Origin: Phyllobacterium endophyticum
Lineage (GTDB): Bacteria; Pseudomonadota; Alphaproteobacteria; Rhizobiales; Rhizobiaceae
NCBI RefSeq assembly: GCF_003010935.1
Contig: NZ_PGGN01000001.1
Coordinates: 124,001-188,000, forward strand
DNA: 64,000 bases
Reading direction: 5' to 3'
A program made the translations under genes and the position numbers. How positions within the stretch are numbered: position 1 is the stretch's first letter; every line of letters begins with the position of its first letter. The notes beneath the pieces are model-generated. The model saw only the letters and a program-made list of their open reading frames with translations, did not search any database and was not told where the DNA came from. Positions 52,633-59,429 of the stretch are shown here, piece by piece.

Positions 52633-53271
52633 TTACAATTCGACCAGATGATCATCGAGTTCGTTCATGTCCTGGGCGCTCACGGGGAAATGTTCTTCCA
52701 GCAATGACCCCGACTTCTCGATCGCTTTTACAAAGCCGGAGGCCAGATCATCCCTTTCAGCATGGTTGGTCAAAATGGCGACGATGCCATTCCATTCATC
52801 CTGATTGACCTTTGCGTTGATACCGGCGTCGGCAATCACCTCGGCATATCGTTCCGCCAGCGAAACGAATAGGAGAACGCCGGTCCGCTCGCTCGTGCGA
52901 TGGACGTTGCGCGCAAGGAACTGCTGGATAGCATTGAGGTGCGCCCGCTTGTACCGGATGCGTCGCGGCACCAGCCACATGGTTACGGAGGGAAACAGCC
53001 AGAGCACCAGCACGGCCGCCAGAAAGGCTGCAAGGATGGCAATGCCGAAGACAGGCAGTGGAATGGTGTACCAATACCAGTGCGCCGCCACCGCAACGAG
53101 GACGGCGGCAAGCAGGATGCCACAAGCCACGGTAAATCCGGCAACATAGAAATAGCTGTCGCTGCGCCGGGCCAATACCGCGTAAATCTCGCCGCTAGTG
53201 CGACGTTCAGCATCGCGAATGGCTTCGGCGATGCGCGTGTGATAGGCTTCGTTCAGAGGTCGTGAAGTCAT
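52633..53271 (-). CDS. TPM-domain membrane protein (second of the cluster)
   Basis: A 212-residue protein with a TPM domain split around two transmembrane helices (about 42-64 and 70-92). The N-terminal part RIAEAIRDAERRTSGEIYAVL is the family start. VGVLLFVSLAERYAEVIADAGI-like text near 140 and the acidic C-terminus FPVSAQDMNELDDHLVEL complete it. The ATG at 53271 lies right after the stop of the preceding TPM gene. It likely works with LemA and the other TPM protein in the envelope; the function is not known. Confidence 0.85.
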   Translation of the reverse strand: MTSRPLNEAYHTRIAEAIRDAERRTSGEIYAVLARRSDSYFYVAGFTVACGILLAAVLVAVAAHWYWYTIPLPVFGIAILAAFLAAVLVLWLFPSVTMWLVPRRIRYKRAHLNAIQQFLARNVHRTSERTGVLLFVSLAERYAEVIADAGINAKVNQDEWNGIVAILTNHAERDDLASGFVKAIEKSGSLLEEHFPVSAQDMNELDDHLVEL

Positions 53272-53273
53272 TT

Positions 53274-54119
53274 CTACCAGCTCCCCGAAGCGCCGCCGCC
53301 GCCGGATGATCCGCCGCCGCCGGAAAAACCGCCTCCCCCGCCGCCAGATGACCAGCCACCCCCTCCGGACGACCATCCGCCGCCGCCGGAAGACCAGCCG
53401 CCGGAGCGGCGTCGCGGACGCGTGTCGACATGCATGCCGAGCCATTCATATTGGCCTGGACCGATCTTGCGTCCGAACATCGGCGCCAGTACGGCCATGC
53501 CGAAACCGCCGAAGAAAATCAAGATCCAGACCGCGACAAAGGCGACGACGAACCAGTCCACATCGGATGCCGGCTCCTGTGCATTCCGCTTGGCGCGGGC
53601 TTCCAGTTCGGCCGCATCACCGGACAGAACCGCCAGAATGCCATCGACGCCCTTGTCGATACCGCCGGAAAAATCGCCGTTGCGAAAATCGGGAATAATG
53701 ATGTTCTCGATGATCAGCTTCGATAACAGGTCGGTCAATGTGCCTTCGAGCCCATACCCGACTTCGATACGGACCTTGCGGTCATTCGGCGCGACAACCA
53801 GCAGGACACCATTGCTTTCCTGTTTCTGGCCGATCGCCCAGGTGCGGTAAAGCCGGTTGGAATAGGGCTCGATCTCCTCGCCCTCGAGGCTCGGCACCGT
53901 TACCACCACGACCTGGTCCGACGATTTTGCCTCGAATGCCTCCAGCTTCCGGGTTATCTGATCCCGCGTCGCCGCATCGATGACGTTTGCGCCATCGACC
54001 ACGCGGCCGGTCAGAGCAGGCAGTTCCGCAGCAGATGCACCGACCGACAAAAGTGCCAGCAGCGCGACGGCCATCAGGCGCCGCATGAAGCCGGTCGCGG
54101 TCTGGCGCAAGGCGCTCAT
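53274..54119 (-). CDS. Exported TPM-domain protein with Gly/Ser-rich tail (YgcG-like)
   Basis: A 281-residue protein: signal peptide (about 1-30), TPM domain (ALTGRVVDGANVIDAATRDQITRKLEAFEAKSSDQVVVVTVPSLEG ... RKVRIEVGYGLEGTLTDLLSKLIIENIIIPDFRNGDFSGGIDKGVDGI), one transmembrane helix (about 188-212), and a C-terminal tail made of Gly/Ser/Trp repeats (GGWSSGGGGWSSGGGG). This is the usual YgcG design. It lies 8 nt after lemA and 2 nt before the second TPM gene, in one operon. Confidence 0.92.
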   Translation of the reverse strand: MSALRQTATGFMRRLMAVALLALLSVGASAAELPALTGRVVDGANVIDAATRDQITRKLEAFEAKSSDQVVVVTVPSLEGEEIEPYSNRLYRTWAIGQKQESNGVLLVVAPNDRKVRIEVGYGLEGTLTDLLSKLIIENIIIPDFRNGDFSGGIDKGVDGILAVLSGDAAELEARAKRNAQEPASDVDWFVVAFVAVWILIFFGGFGMAVLAPMFGRKIGPGQYEWLGMHVDTRPRRRSGGWSSGGGGWSSGGGGWSSGGGGGGFSGGGGSSGGGGASGSW

Positions 54120-54127
54120 TGCCTGCT

Positions 54128-54742
54128 CTAGAACTTCACCTGAGGCGTCTGCTTGGCCGAATCCTCGATCGTGAATGTCTGGTAGGGTTCATTGCCCGTA
54201 AACCAGATCCACTTCCAGATCATCGTCGGCATGGTCCTGAGCGAGGTGTTGTAGACGCGAACAGCCTCGATATAGTCGCGGCGGGACACGGCTATACGGT
54301 TCTCGGTGCCTTCCAACTGCGACTGCAAAGCCAGGAAGTTCTGGTTCGATTTCAGGTCCGGGTAGTTCTCTACCACTGCCAGCAGTCGCGAAAGCGCGCC
54401 TGTCAATTGTGCCTGATTTTCCTGGAACACCTTCATCGCATTGGGGTCCGTGAGCGTCTCCGGCGTCACCTGCACCGATGTCGCCTTGGCACGCGCCTCG
54501 ACGACGGACGTCAGCACGTCCTTTTCCTGCGCTGCGTAGCCTTTTACCGTTTCGACAAGATTGGGAATGAGATCGGCCCGCCGCTGATACTGGTTCAGCA
54601 CTTCGCTCCATGCAGCCTTCGCCCGCTCTTCATTGGTCGGAATAGTGTTGAAGCCGCAGGCCGAAAGCAGCGGCACGAGAAGAAACAGGGCAATGACGGA
54701 AAATGCGCGACGCGGTGCCGGCAGGCAAGTTGATTGGTGCAT
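54128..54742 (-). CDS. LemA family lipoprotein
   Basis: A 204-residue protein whose signal ends in a lipobox (LLSAC, then GFNTIPTNEE), so it is probably lipid-anchored; many LemA proteins have a plain helix here. The helical LemA pattern follows: AWSEVLNQYQRRADLIPNLVETVKGYAAQEKDVLTSVVEARAKA, then LSRLLAVVENYPDLKSNQNFLALQSQLEGTENRIAVSRRDYIEAVRVYN. It is the first gene of lemA-TPM-TPM. The function of this conserved cluster is unknown. Confidence 0.93.
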   Translation of the reverse strand: MHQSTCLPAPRRAFSVIALFLLVPLLSACGFNTIPTNEERAKAAWSEVLNQYQRRADLIPNLVETVKGYAAQEKDVLTSVVEARAKATSVQVTPETLTDPNAMKVFQENQAQLTGALSRLLAVVENYPDLKSNQNFLALQSQLEGTENRIAVSRRDYIEAVRVYNTSLRTMPTMIWKWIWFTGNEPYQTFTIEDSAKQTPQVKF

Positions 54743-54879
54743 TGGAATCCTCTCCCCGGGTACAGATTCGCCGCTCCAGAACGAAGCAGCACGAACCTAG
54801 CTATTTTTTCCTGCAAAAGGAACAGCCAAAGCGCTATGCTGCGTGCGCCCTGAAGCTCCGGCTGCAAAGAAGGTATTTC

Positions 54880-55122
54880 ATGCCTGAACACGATGGAAAG
54901 CGTCGGACCGACGCCGAAGCGCGACGAATAATTGAACGGATCGATCGCGAATCCGCTTCCGGCGGTCTCGTCGAACGTACCAAGGGCCATTTTTCTGCCG
55001 AAGATGCGGATCAGGCCGATTCGATCGAAGTCTGGGGCACCCGCATCGGCAGGATTCTTGGATTGCTTGTCTTGATTGCCATGATTATCTGGGTGATCAG
55101 TTCTATAGTCGGCAAGGCCTGA
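54880..55122 (+). CDS. Small single-pass membrane protein
   Basis: An 80-residue protein: charged N-terminal 50 residues (EARRIIERIDRESASGGLVERTKGHF), then one C-terminal transmembrane helix (about 56-77, ILGLLVLIAMIIWVISSIV). The ATG follows AAGG at good distance. It precedes pdxY by 36 nt on the same strand, an arrangement I believe is common in rhizobia. No function can be assigned. Confidence 0.72.
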   Translation: MPEHDGKRRTDAEARRIIERIDRESASGGLVERTKGHFSAEDADQADSIEVWGTRIGRILGLLVLIAMIIWVISSIVGKA

Positions 55123-55158
55123 GTCGCGCTTTGCCGAATTCTCGCATGAGTATTTCCA

Positions 55159-56043
55159 ATGACCAGTTCAGTTGCTGCCTCTTCCAACGCCGTCATCGTC
55201 ATTTCCAGCCACGTCGTTCGCGGCTCGGTCGGCAATCGCGCGGCTGTATTCGCGCTCGAGACGCTTGGCCATCCGGTCTGGGCTGTACCAACCGTCATTC
55301 TGCCGTGGCACCCCGGCCATGGACCCGCCAAGCGTATCGTGCTGGAGCCGCAGCAGTTCGATGATCTGATCGCCGATCTTGAACGTGCACCGTGGCTTGG
55401 CGAGGTCAGCGGCATCATGAGCGGGTATCTGGGCAATGCAGCGCAGGCGGCAAGTGTCGCCCGCCTGGTCAAGGCGGTCAAAGCTCGCAACAAGAGCGTC
55501 CTCTATTTATGCGATCCGGTGATCGGCGACGAAAAGGGATTGTATGTGCCGGAGGCAACCGCGATCGCCATTCGCGACCAATTGATGCCGCTGGCCGATG
55601 TTGCCACGCCCAATCGTTTTGAACTGGCATGGCTGACCGGGGCTGAACTGCCGGACAACAAGGCGATCATGCAGGCTGCGTTGCACGCCGGACCGGGTAC
55701 GATGCTCGTCACCTCGGCCCATCCGATGATCGCGGGCGGAACCGGCAATCTGCTGATCACCCATTCGCTCGCCCTGCTCGCAGAACATCGTCTCGTCACC
55801 GGCCCGACCAATGGCCTCGGTGATCTCACGTCCGCACTCTTTCTCGCACGCATGCTGGCGGGCCTCGATCTTGAACAGGTGCTGCAGCGCACCACAGCCT
55901 CTGTCTTTGAAATCATGGCCCGCTCCGCCAAGCGCGGTGCCGACGAATTGATGCTGGAAGCGGATGCATCCAGCCTCTCCACCCCCATGGCAATGACGCA
56001 GATGCGCCGTCTGGTTCATCCTAGCAAGGGCATCAGGGCGTAG
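55159..56043 (+). CDS. pdxY: Pyridoxal kinase
   Basis: A 294-residue ribokinase-like enzyme that makes PLP from pyridoxal. The start VIVISSHVVRGSVGNRAAVFALETLGHPVWAVPTVILPWHPGHG and VLYLCDPVIGDEKGLYVPEA are typical of PdxY. The catalytic Asp lies in GPTNGLGDLTSALFLARML. It sits downstream of the small membrane-protein gene. A related PLP-homeostasis gene lies 23 kb away in the same window but not in the same operon. Confidence 0.92.
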   Translation: MTSSVAASSNAVIVISSHVVRGSVGNRAAVFALETLGHPVWAVPTVILPWHPGHGPAKRIVLEPQQFDDLIADLERAPWLGEVSGIMSGYLGNAAQAASVARLVKAVKARNKSVLYLCDPVIGDEKGLYVPEATAIAIRDQLMPLADVATPNRFELAWLTGAELPDNKAIMQAALHAGPGTMLVTSAHPMIAGGTGNLLITHSLALLAEHRLVTGPTNGLGDLTSALFLARMLAGLDLEQVLQRTTASVFEIMARSAKRGADELMLEADASSLSTPMAMTQMRRLVHPSKGIRA

Positions 56044-56142
56044 AACGTTGCAGCCCCAGCGAAAATTCGTCAGGAGGCGGCGAACTTTATTCGGGCCTTT
56101 AGACCAATTGATCTTGTCACTGTTCAGGATTAGAGGAAAAGA

Positions 56143-56814
56143 ATGACTCTGCTTCCCGAAAGACTCCTCACCGGCTATCGCAACTTCATGGCGCAGCGTT
56201 ATGCCAATGAGACGATGCGTTACAAGCAGCTGGCTGATCAGGGCCAGACCCCGGAAACCCTTGTCATCGCCTGCTGCGATTCTCGCTCGGCGCCTGAGAT
56301 CATCTTCGACACTGCCCCCGGCGAAATTTTCGTCGTCCGCAACGTTGCCAATCTCGTACCGCCATACGCTCCGGATGGCGAATATCATTCGACCTCGGCA
56401 GCGCTCGAATTTGCCGTGCAGAGCCTTAAGGTGAAGAATATCGTCGTCCTTGGTCACGGCCGGTGTGGCGGCATCAAGGCCGCGCTCGATGGTGACAGCG
56501 AGCCTCTCTCTCCCGGCGACTTCATCGGCAAGTGGATGAGCCTCGTGGCTCCGGCTGCGGACGCGGTTTCCGCCAATGAGCTGATGACGCCGTTCGAGCG
56601 CCAGACTGCGCTGGAACGCATATCTATCCGCTATTCCCTGCGAAATCTGCGAACCTTCCCCTGTATCGACATCCTCGAAAAGAAAGGCCGACTCACCTTG
56701 CATGGCGCTTGGTTCGACATTTCCACAGGCGAACTGTGGATCATGAACCCGGAAACTGGTGACTTCCTCCGCCCCGACCCTGAAGAGGTCGGTGCCCCCG
56801 CCGCGCTCGAGTAG
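56143..56814 (+). CDS. Beta-class carbonic anhydrase
   Basis: A 223-residue enzyme for CO2/bicarbonate interconversion. Zinc ligands are all present: Cys and Asp in ACCDSRSAPE (about 43-52), His and Cys in VLGHGRCGGIKAAL (about 104-117). The length matches bacterial beta-CAs. AGAGGAAAAGA precedes the ATG. It is followed 10 nt later by a small exported protein gene, so the two may be co-transcribed. Confidence 0.95.
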   Translation: MTLLPERLLTGYRNFMAQRYANETMRYKQLADQGQTPETLVIACCDSRSAPEIIFDTAPGEIFVVRNVANLVPPYAPDGEYHSTSAALEFAVQSLKVKNIVVLGHGRCGGIKAALDGDSEPLSPGDFIGKWMSLVAPAADAVSANELMTPFERQTALERISIRYSLRNLRTFPCIDILEKKGRLTLHGAWFDISTGELWIMNPETGDFLRPDPEEVGAPAALE

Positions 56815-56824
56815 GAAACAGGCA

Positions 56825-57235
56825 ATGGCGCGATTCATGATCATGATCGCCGTCATTCTCTCAGTAATGCGTCCTGGCTCTGCCGATGATGCACATAATG
56901 CAATCATAGAAGCCTGGTACTCGGCTCTCGGCACTGCGGACCGTTCGGTATTCGACAAAATTCTGGCCGACGAGGCCACGGTCATCCTGGAGGATATCGA
57001 TACGATCCAGACGAAGGACGAGTTCCTGGCAAGTCTGGACGAGTGGAAGAATGCTGTCCATAACGCAAAAGTCCGCCACCGCATCGGCGGCGTTGAAGGC
57101 GAGACGACGACGGTTTTCGTCTGCTATCAGTTCCCTGCCAATACCACCTACACGCGCGAGATTTTCAACTTTCGCAACGGCAGGGTTATCGAAAGCGCCC
57201 AGACTTCCCTTGGAGGAGCCTGTGAGGGCTTCTGA
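56825..57235 (+). CDS. Exported SnoaL/DUF4440-like protein
   Basis: A 136-residue protein with an N-terminal signal peptide (about 1-20, ending GSA-DDAH) and a cone-shaped alpha+beta fold typical of SnoaL-like proteins: NAIIEAWYSALGTADRSVFDKILADEATVILEDIDTIQTKDEFLASLDEW. AGGA lies 10 nt upstream. It has two Cys (FVCYQF and GGACEGF) that could form a disulfide in the periplasm. Function unknown; follows the carbonic anhydrase gene. Confidence 0.75.
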   Translation: MARFMIMIAVILSVMRPGSADDAHNAIIEAWYSALGTADRSVFDKILADEATVILEDIDTIQTKDEFLASLDEWKNAVHNAKVRHRIGGVEGETTTVFVCYQFPANTTYTREIFNFRNGRVIESAQTSLGGACEGF

Positions 57236-57243
57236 ACGGAAAA

Positions 57244-57262
57244 GGCCGGCGCGATGCCGGCC
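57244..57262 (-). terminator. Terminator for the lytic transglycosylase gene
   Basis: GGCCGGC / GCCGGCC, a perfect 7-bp stem with a 5-nt loop, is followed on the minus strand by CTTTTCC. It lies between two convergent genes and may serve both. Confidence 0.75.
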
Positions 57263-57283
57263 CCTCCACCAGAATGTTCGATA

Positions 57284-58105
57284 TTATTCGCCGTCGATCT
57301 TCTGACCGATAATGGCAATCGCCTGCTGATATACGCTAGCAGCGTTCCAGCCGGCAATAGCGCCGAAATTCGCCTGACCTGGCTGGTAGCCTGCCCCCCT
57401 CTGCCAGCCATGCCCGACCAGAAAATTCGCTGTCGATGCGAGTGCATCGGCTTTCGAACGCACCATATCGATGCGGCCATTGCCGTCGCCATCAGCGCCG
57501 TAGCGTAGGACGTTGAGCGGAAGGAATTGTGTCTGGCCGATTTCGCCGTGCATGGCGCCGACCGCGTTGGGAGCCAGCGTGCCATTGTCGATAAGCTTCA
57601 AAGCGGCATTCAGGTGGGGCCGGAAGTAATCCGGTCGACGGCAGTCATAGGCAAGTGTGGCCACTGCGGAGAGCGTGTTCTGGTTGCCAAGGAAGCTGCC
57701 GAAGCCGGTTTCCATGCCCCAGATGGCGATGATCGGTCCGGCTGGCACGCCATAGCGCTGCTCGATCCGGTCGAATAGTGCGGCGTTCTGGGCCTTTTGC
57801 GCCCGGCCCCGTGAGATGATCGTCTGGGCGCCGCGTACCTGCATGAACTTGTCGAGCGTGTATTTGAAGCTTTTCATGTTGCGATCGGCATTGATCGTCT
57901 TCGTGGAATACTTGACGCCATCCAGAGCATTGATGCCCCTGCTGCCAATGCCCTGCGCTGCGGCTTCCTGCTTGTAATCCTGGACCCATGCCTCGAATCC
58001 CGCGGACGTCTTGCCGCACGAGGCGGCAGCCTGCGCTGCGCCAGCGGTCATGAGAAGCGCTGTCGCTACAGCTGCAAAAAATCTGCTTTTGGCAACGAAT
58101 GCCAT
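57284..58105 (-). CDS. Lytic murein transglycosylase (MltB/SLT2 family)
   Basis: A 273-residue exported enzyme that cleaves peptidoglycan to anhydro-muropeptides. The signal peptide covers about residues 1-27 (GAAQAAAS). The catalytic glutamate lies in IAIWGMETGFGSFLGNQ, and GAMHGEIGQTQFLPLNVLRYGADGDGNGRIDM is the second diagnostic stretch, with a DxDxNxxxD-like calcium loop. No C-terminal peptidoglycan-binding domain is present, so this is the short form. Confidence 0.93.
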   Translation of the reverse strand: MAFVAKSRFFAAVATALLMTAGAAQAAASCGKTSAGFEAWVQDYKQEAAAQGIGSRGINALDGVKYSTKTINADRNMKSFKYTLDKFMQVRGAQTIISRGRAQKAQNAALFDRIEQRYGVPAGPIIAIWGMETGFGSFLGNQNTLSAVATLAYDCRRPDYFRPHLNAALKLIDNGTLAPNAVGAMHGEIGQTQFLPLNVLRYGADGDGNGRIDMVRSKADALASTANFLVGHGWQRGAGYQPGQANFGAIAGWNAASVYQQAIAIIGQKIDGE

Positions 58106-58445
58106 GAAAATCTCCTCGAAGGTTGAATCGTCGTGTTCTATCTGCCATTTTTCTGCTGTGCTGTCATCTGCAAGAATAGAGCTAAATCGGGTGAAACAGC
58201 ACTCATTCTCGAAGTTTCAGCCCAAATTTGAGCCTGCATATACGGCAGATCGCGGTTGACCCCGGCCAAACCCATGTCTCGTTTGGGTGCAATCCTGGGT
58301 TGCCTTGGCCATTGCGCGGCAAAGGCCGCGTGTTGAACTAATTGATGAGAGCCCCTCACACTGTTCTTCTTTAAGCTCAATCCTGTTCGGTTATGCTCGT
58401 CTGGTATTTTTGTATATACAATAATTATTGACCAAAGCGATTTTC
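58106..58445. other. 340-bp intergenic region between transglycosylase and brnT
   Basis: No ORF with a convincing start is visible. It contains two small dyads, CCAAAC/GTTTGG (58266-58286) and CGCGGC/GCCGCG (58315-58330), and near its right end the AT-rich brnTA promoter palindromes. The left 40 bp hold the leader of the transglycosylase gene. Confidence 0.5.
58411..58430 (+). promoter_or_regulatory. Overlapping palindromes at the brnTA promoter
   Basis: TGTATATACA (58411-58420) and CAATAATTATTG (58419-58430) are two perfect palindromes sharing two bases, 16 bp before the brnT start. BrnA antitoxins repress their own promoter, so this is the likely operator; TATATA/TATAATT-like text could also be the -10 box. 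Confidence 0.6.
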
Positions 58446-58721
58446 ATGAGTAGATTTGTTTGGGACGAAGAAAAGAACCGGAGCAACTTGCTCAAACACA
58501 AAGTCGGTTTTGACATCGCGGAGCAGTTTCAATTCGGGACCGCGGTGGAGTGGCTCGACTTGCGTACGGATTATGGCGAGGAACGAATTAGAGCCATTGG
58601 ACTGATCGCAACCAGGTTGTTCGTTCTTGTATACACCGAACGTGGCGATGTGATCCGGGTTATCTCTTTGAGGCCCGCTTTGAGGAAGGATGTAAACGAA
58701 TATGTTGAGTCGAAAACATAA
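58446..58721 (+). CDS. brnT: BrnT family toxin (type II)
   Basis: A 91-residue RNase toxin with a RelE-like fold. The hallmark start FVWDEEKNRSNLLKHKVGFDIA, the centre DYGEERIRAIGLIATRLFVLVYTERGDVIRVISLRPAL and the basic C-terminus are all present. The ATG at 58446 is used because the codons before it lie within the promoter palindrome. It overlaps the antitoxin gene by 20 nt. The codon and base composition is more AT-rich than the neighbours, consistent with horizontal gain. Confidence 0.92.
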   Translation: MSRFVWDEEKNRSNLLKHKVGFDIAEQFQFGTAVEWLDLRTDYGEERIRAIGLIATRLFVLVYTERGDVIRVISLRPALRKDVNEYVESKT

Positions 58722-59052
58722 GACGTGGACGGACGAGGAAGCCCTGGCGCTCGCGATTGCCTACGGGAATTCATTGACAGATGAAGAAGACGCCGCACTC
58801 ACCAAAGCAGCTACAGAGGACCCCGACACTATCCTGGCAGGTGTTTTGACAAAGCGTCGCCCGGGTCGTCCGGTCACTGAAGCGCCCAAGATCCCCGTCT
58901 CCATCCGCCTTAGCCCCGACGTACTCGATCATTTTCGCTCGGGCGGTCGTGGCTGGCAGGGCCGTATCGACGAGGCGTTGCGAAAGTTCATGCAGCACGA
59001 AACCGGGCTTGGGCAGCCGGACACCGCGTCTCGCCGGAAGAAACGCGCCTGA
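58702..59052 (+). CDS. brnA: BrnA family antitoxin
   Basis: A 116-residue antitoxin. The C-terminal VSIRLSPDVLDHFRSGGRGWQGRIDEALRKFM (about 70-101) is the ribbon-helix-helix DNA-binding domain of BrnA; the N-terminal part would wrap the toxin. It starts within the last codons of brnT, giving coupled synthesis. It should neutralise BrnT and repress the operon through the palindromes at 58411-58430. Confidence 0.92.
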   Translation: MLSRKHKTWTDEEALALAIAYGNSLTDEEDAALTKAATEDPDTILAGVLTKRRPGRPVTEAPKIPVSIRLSPDVLDHFRSGGRGWQGRIDEALRKFMQHETGLGQPDTASRRKKRA

Positions 59053-59272
59053 ACCTTCAGATCTTGACTTCACATTGTATTTCCTGTTTAAGCCCGCTAT
59101 CCACCGCGACGAGTTCTAGCTCCGAGCAGCCAACCGGGACCCGGCAAGGGTTCAACGATCCCGGAGGTCAACACCCGACAGCGCGATGCGCCCTCGGGTG
59201 TCATTCTGCTTTGAGCTCTTTGCCCTGGCGCGGTTGGTACTTATCTTTTGGGGAACGGGTCTCTGAAGGATA
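59053..59272. other. Intergenic region between brnA and the ffh leader element
   Basis: No gene is visible. A hairpin ACACCCGA/TCGGGTGT (59171-59201, with inner GCGC/GCGC) may end the brnTA transcript. A possible promoter for ffh is TTTGCC (59219-59224), 17-bp spacer, TATCTT (59242-59247). CTCTGAAGGA at 59261-59270 repeats exactly at 59413-59422 next to the ffh start. Confidence 0.5.
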
Positions 59273-59416
59273 AGAGTCCGTTGGGAAAGTCGCTGCGGCG
59301 AGCCATATGACGTGGTTTTCAAAGAACCAGGGCGCAGCGTACTTAAGGTGCGTGAGCACCGGAAGCACAGAAAACTGCGTCAGATGACCGCCGCAGTAGA
59401 GTTTACAACGGACTCT
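59273..59416 (+). promoter_or_regulatory. Structured 144-nt leader element upstream of ffh
   Basis: A nested set of complementary segments is seen: P1 AGAGTCCGTTG (59273-59283) with CAACGGACTCT (59406-59416), 11 bp perfect; P2 CTGCGGCG (59293-59300) with CGCCGCAG (59389-59396), 8 bp perfect; hairpin TGGTT/AACCA (59313-59329); P4 GGCGCAG (59331-59337) with CTGCGTC (59375-59381), 7 bp with one G-U; and within P4 the hairpin GGTGC-GTGA-GCACC (59347-59360). The ribosome-binding GAAGGA of ffh begins at the base after P1. This is the architecture of a multibranched RNA able to control translation of ffh. It lacks the conserved SRP RNA loop, so it is not ffs. Confidence 0.72.
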
Positions 59417-59429
59417 GAAGGAAAATTGG

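Noticed and set aside
53274-53410. Gly/Ser/Trp codon repeats at the end of the TPM gene as a CRISPR-like or tandem DNA array
   Set aside because: They are an in-frame low-complexity protein tail usual for YgcG-type proteins.
58446-59052. brnTA as the remnant of a prophage or genomic island
   Set aside because: No integrase, transposase, direct-repeat boundary or phage gene is visible on either side.
59273-59416. The structured element before ffh as SRP RNA (ffs)
   Set aside because: The invariant domain IV loop (GGTCAGG ... GGAA ... AGCAGCC) is absent, and the stems form a multibranched fold instead of one long hairpin.
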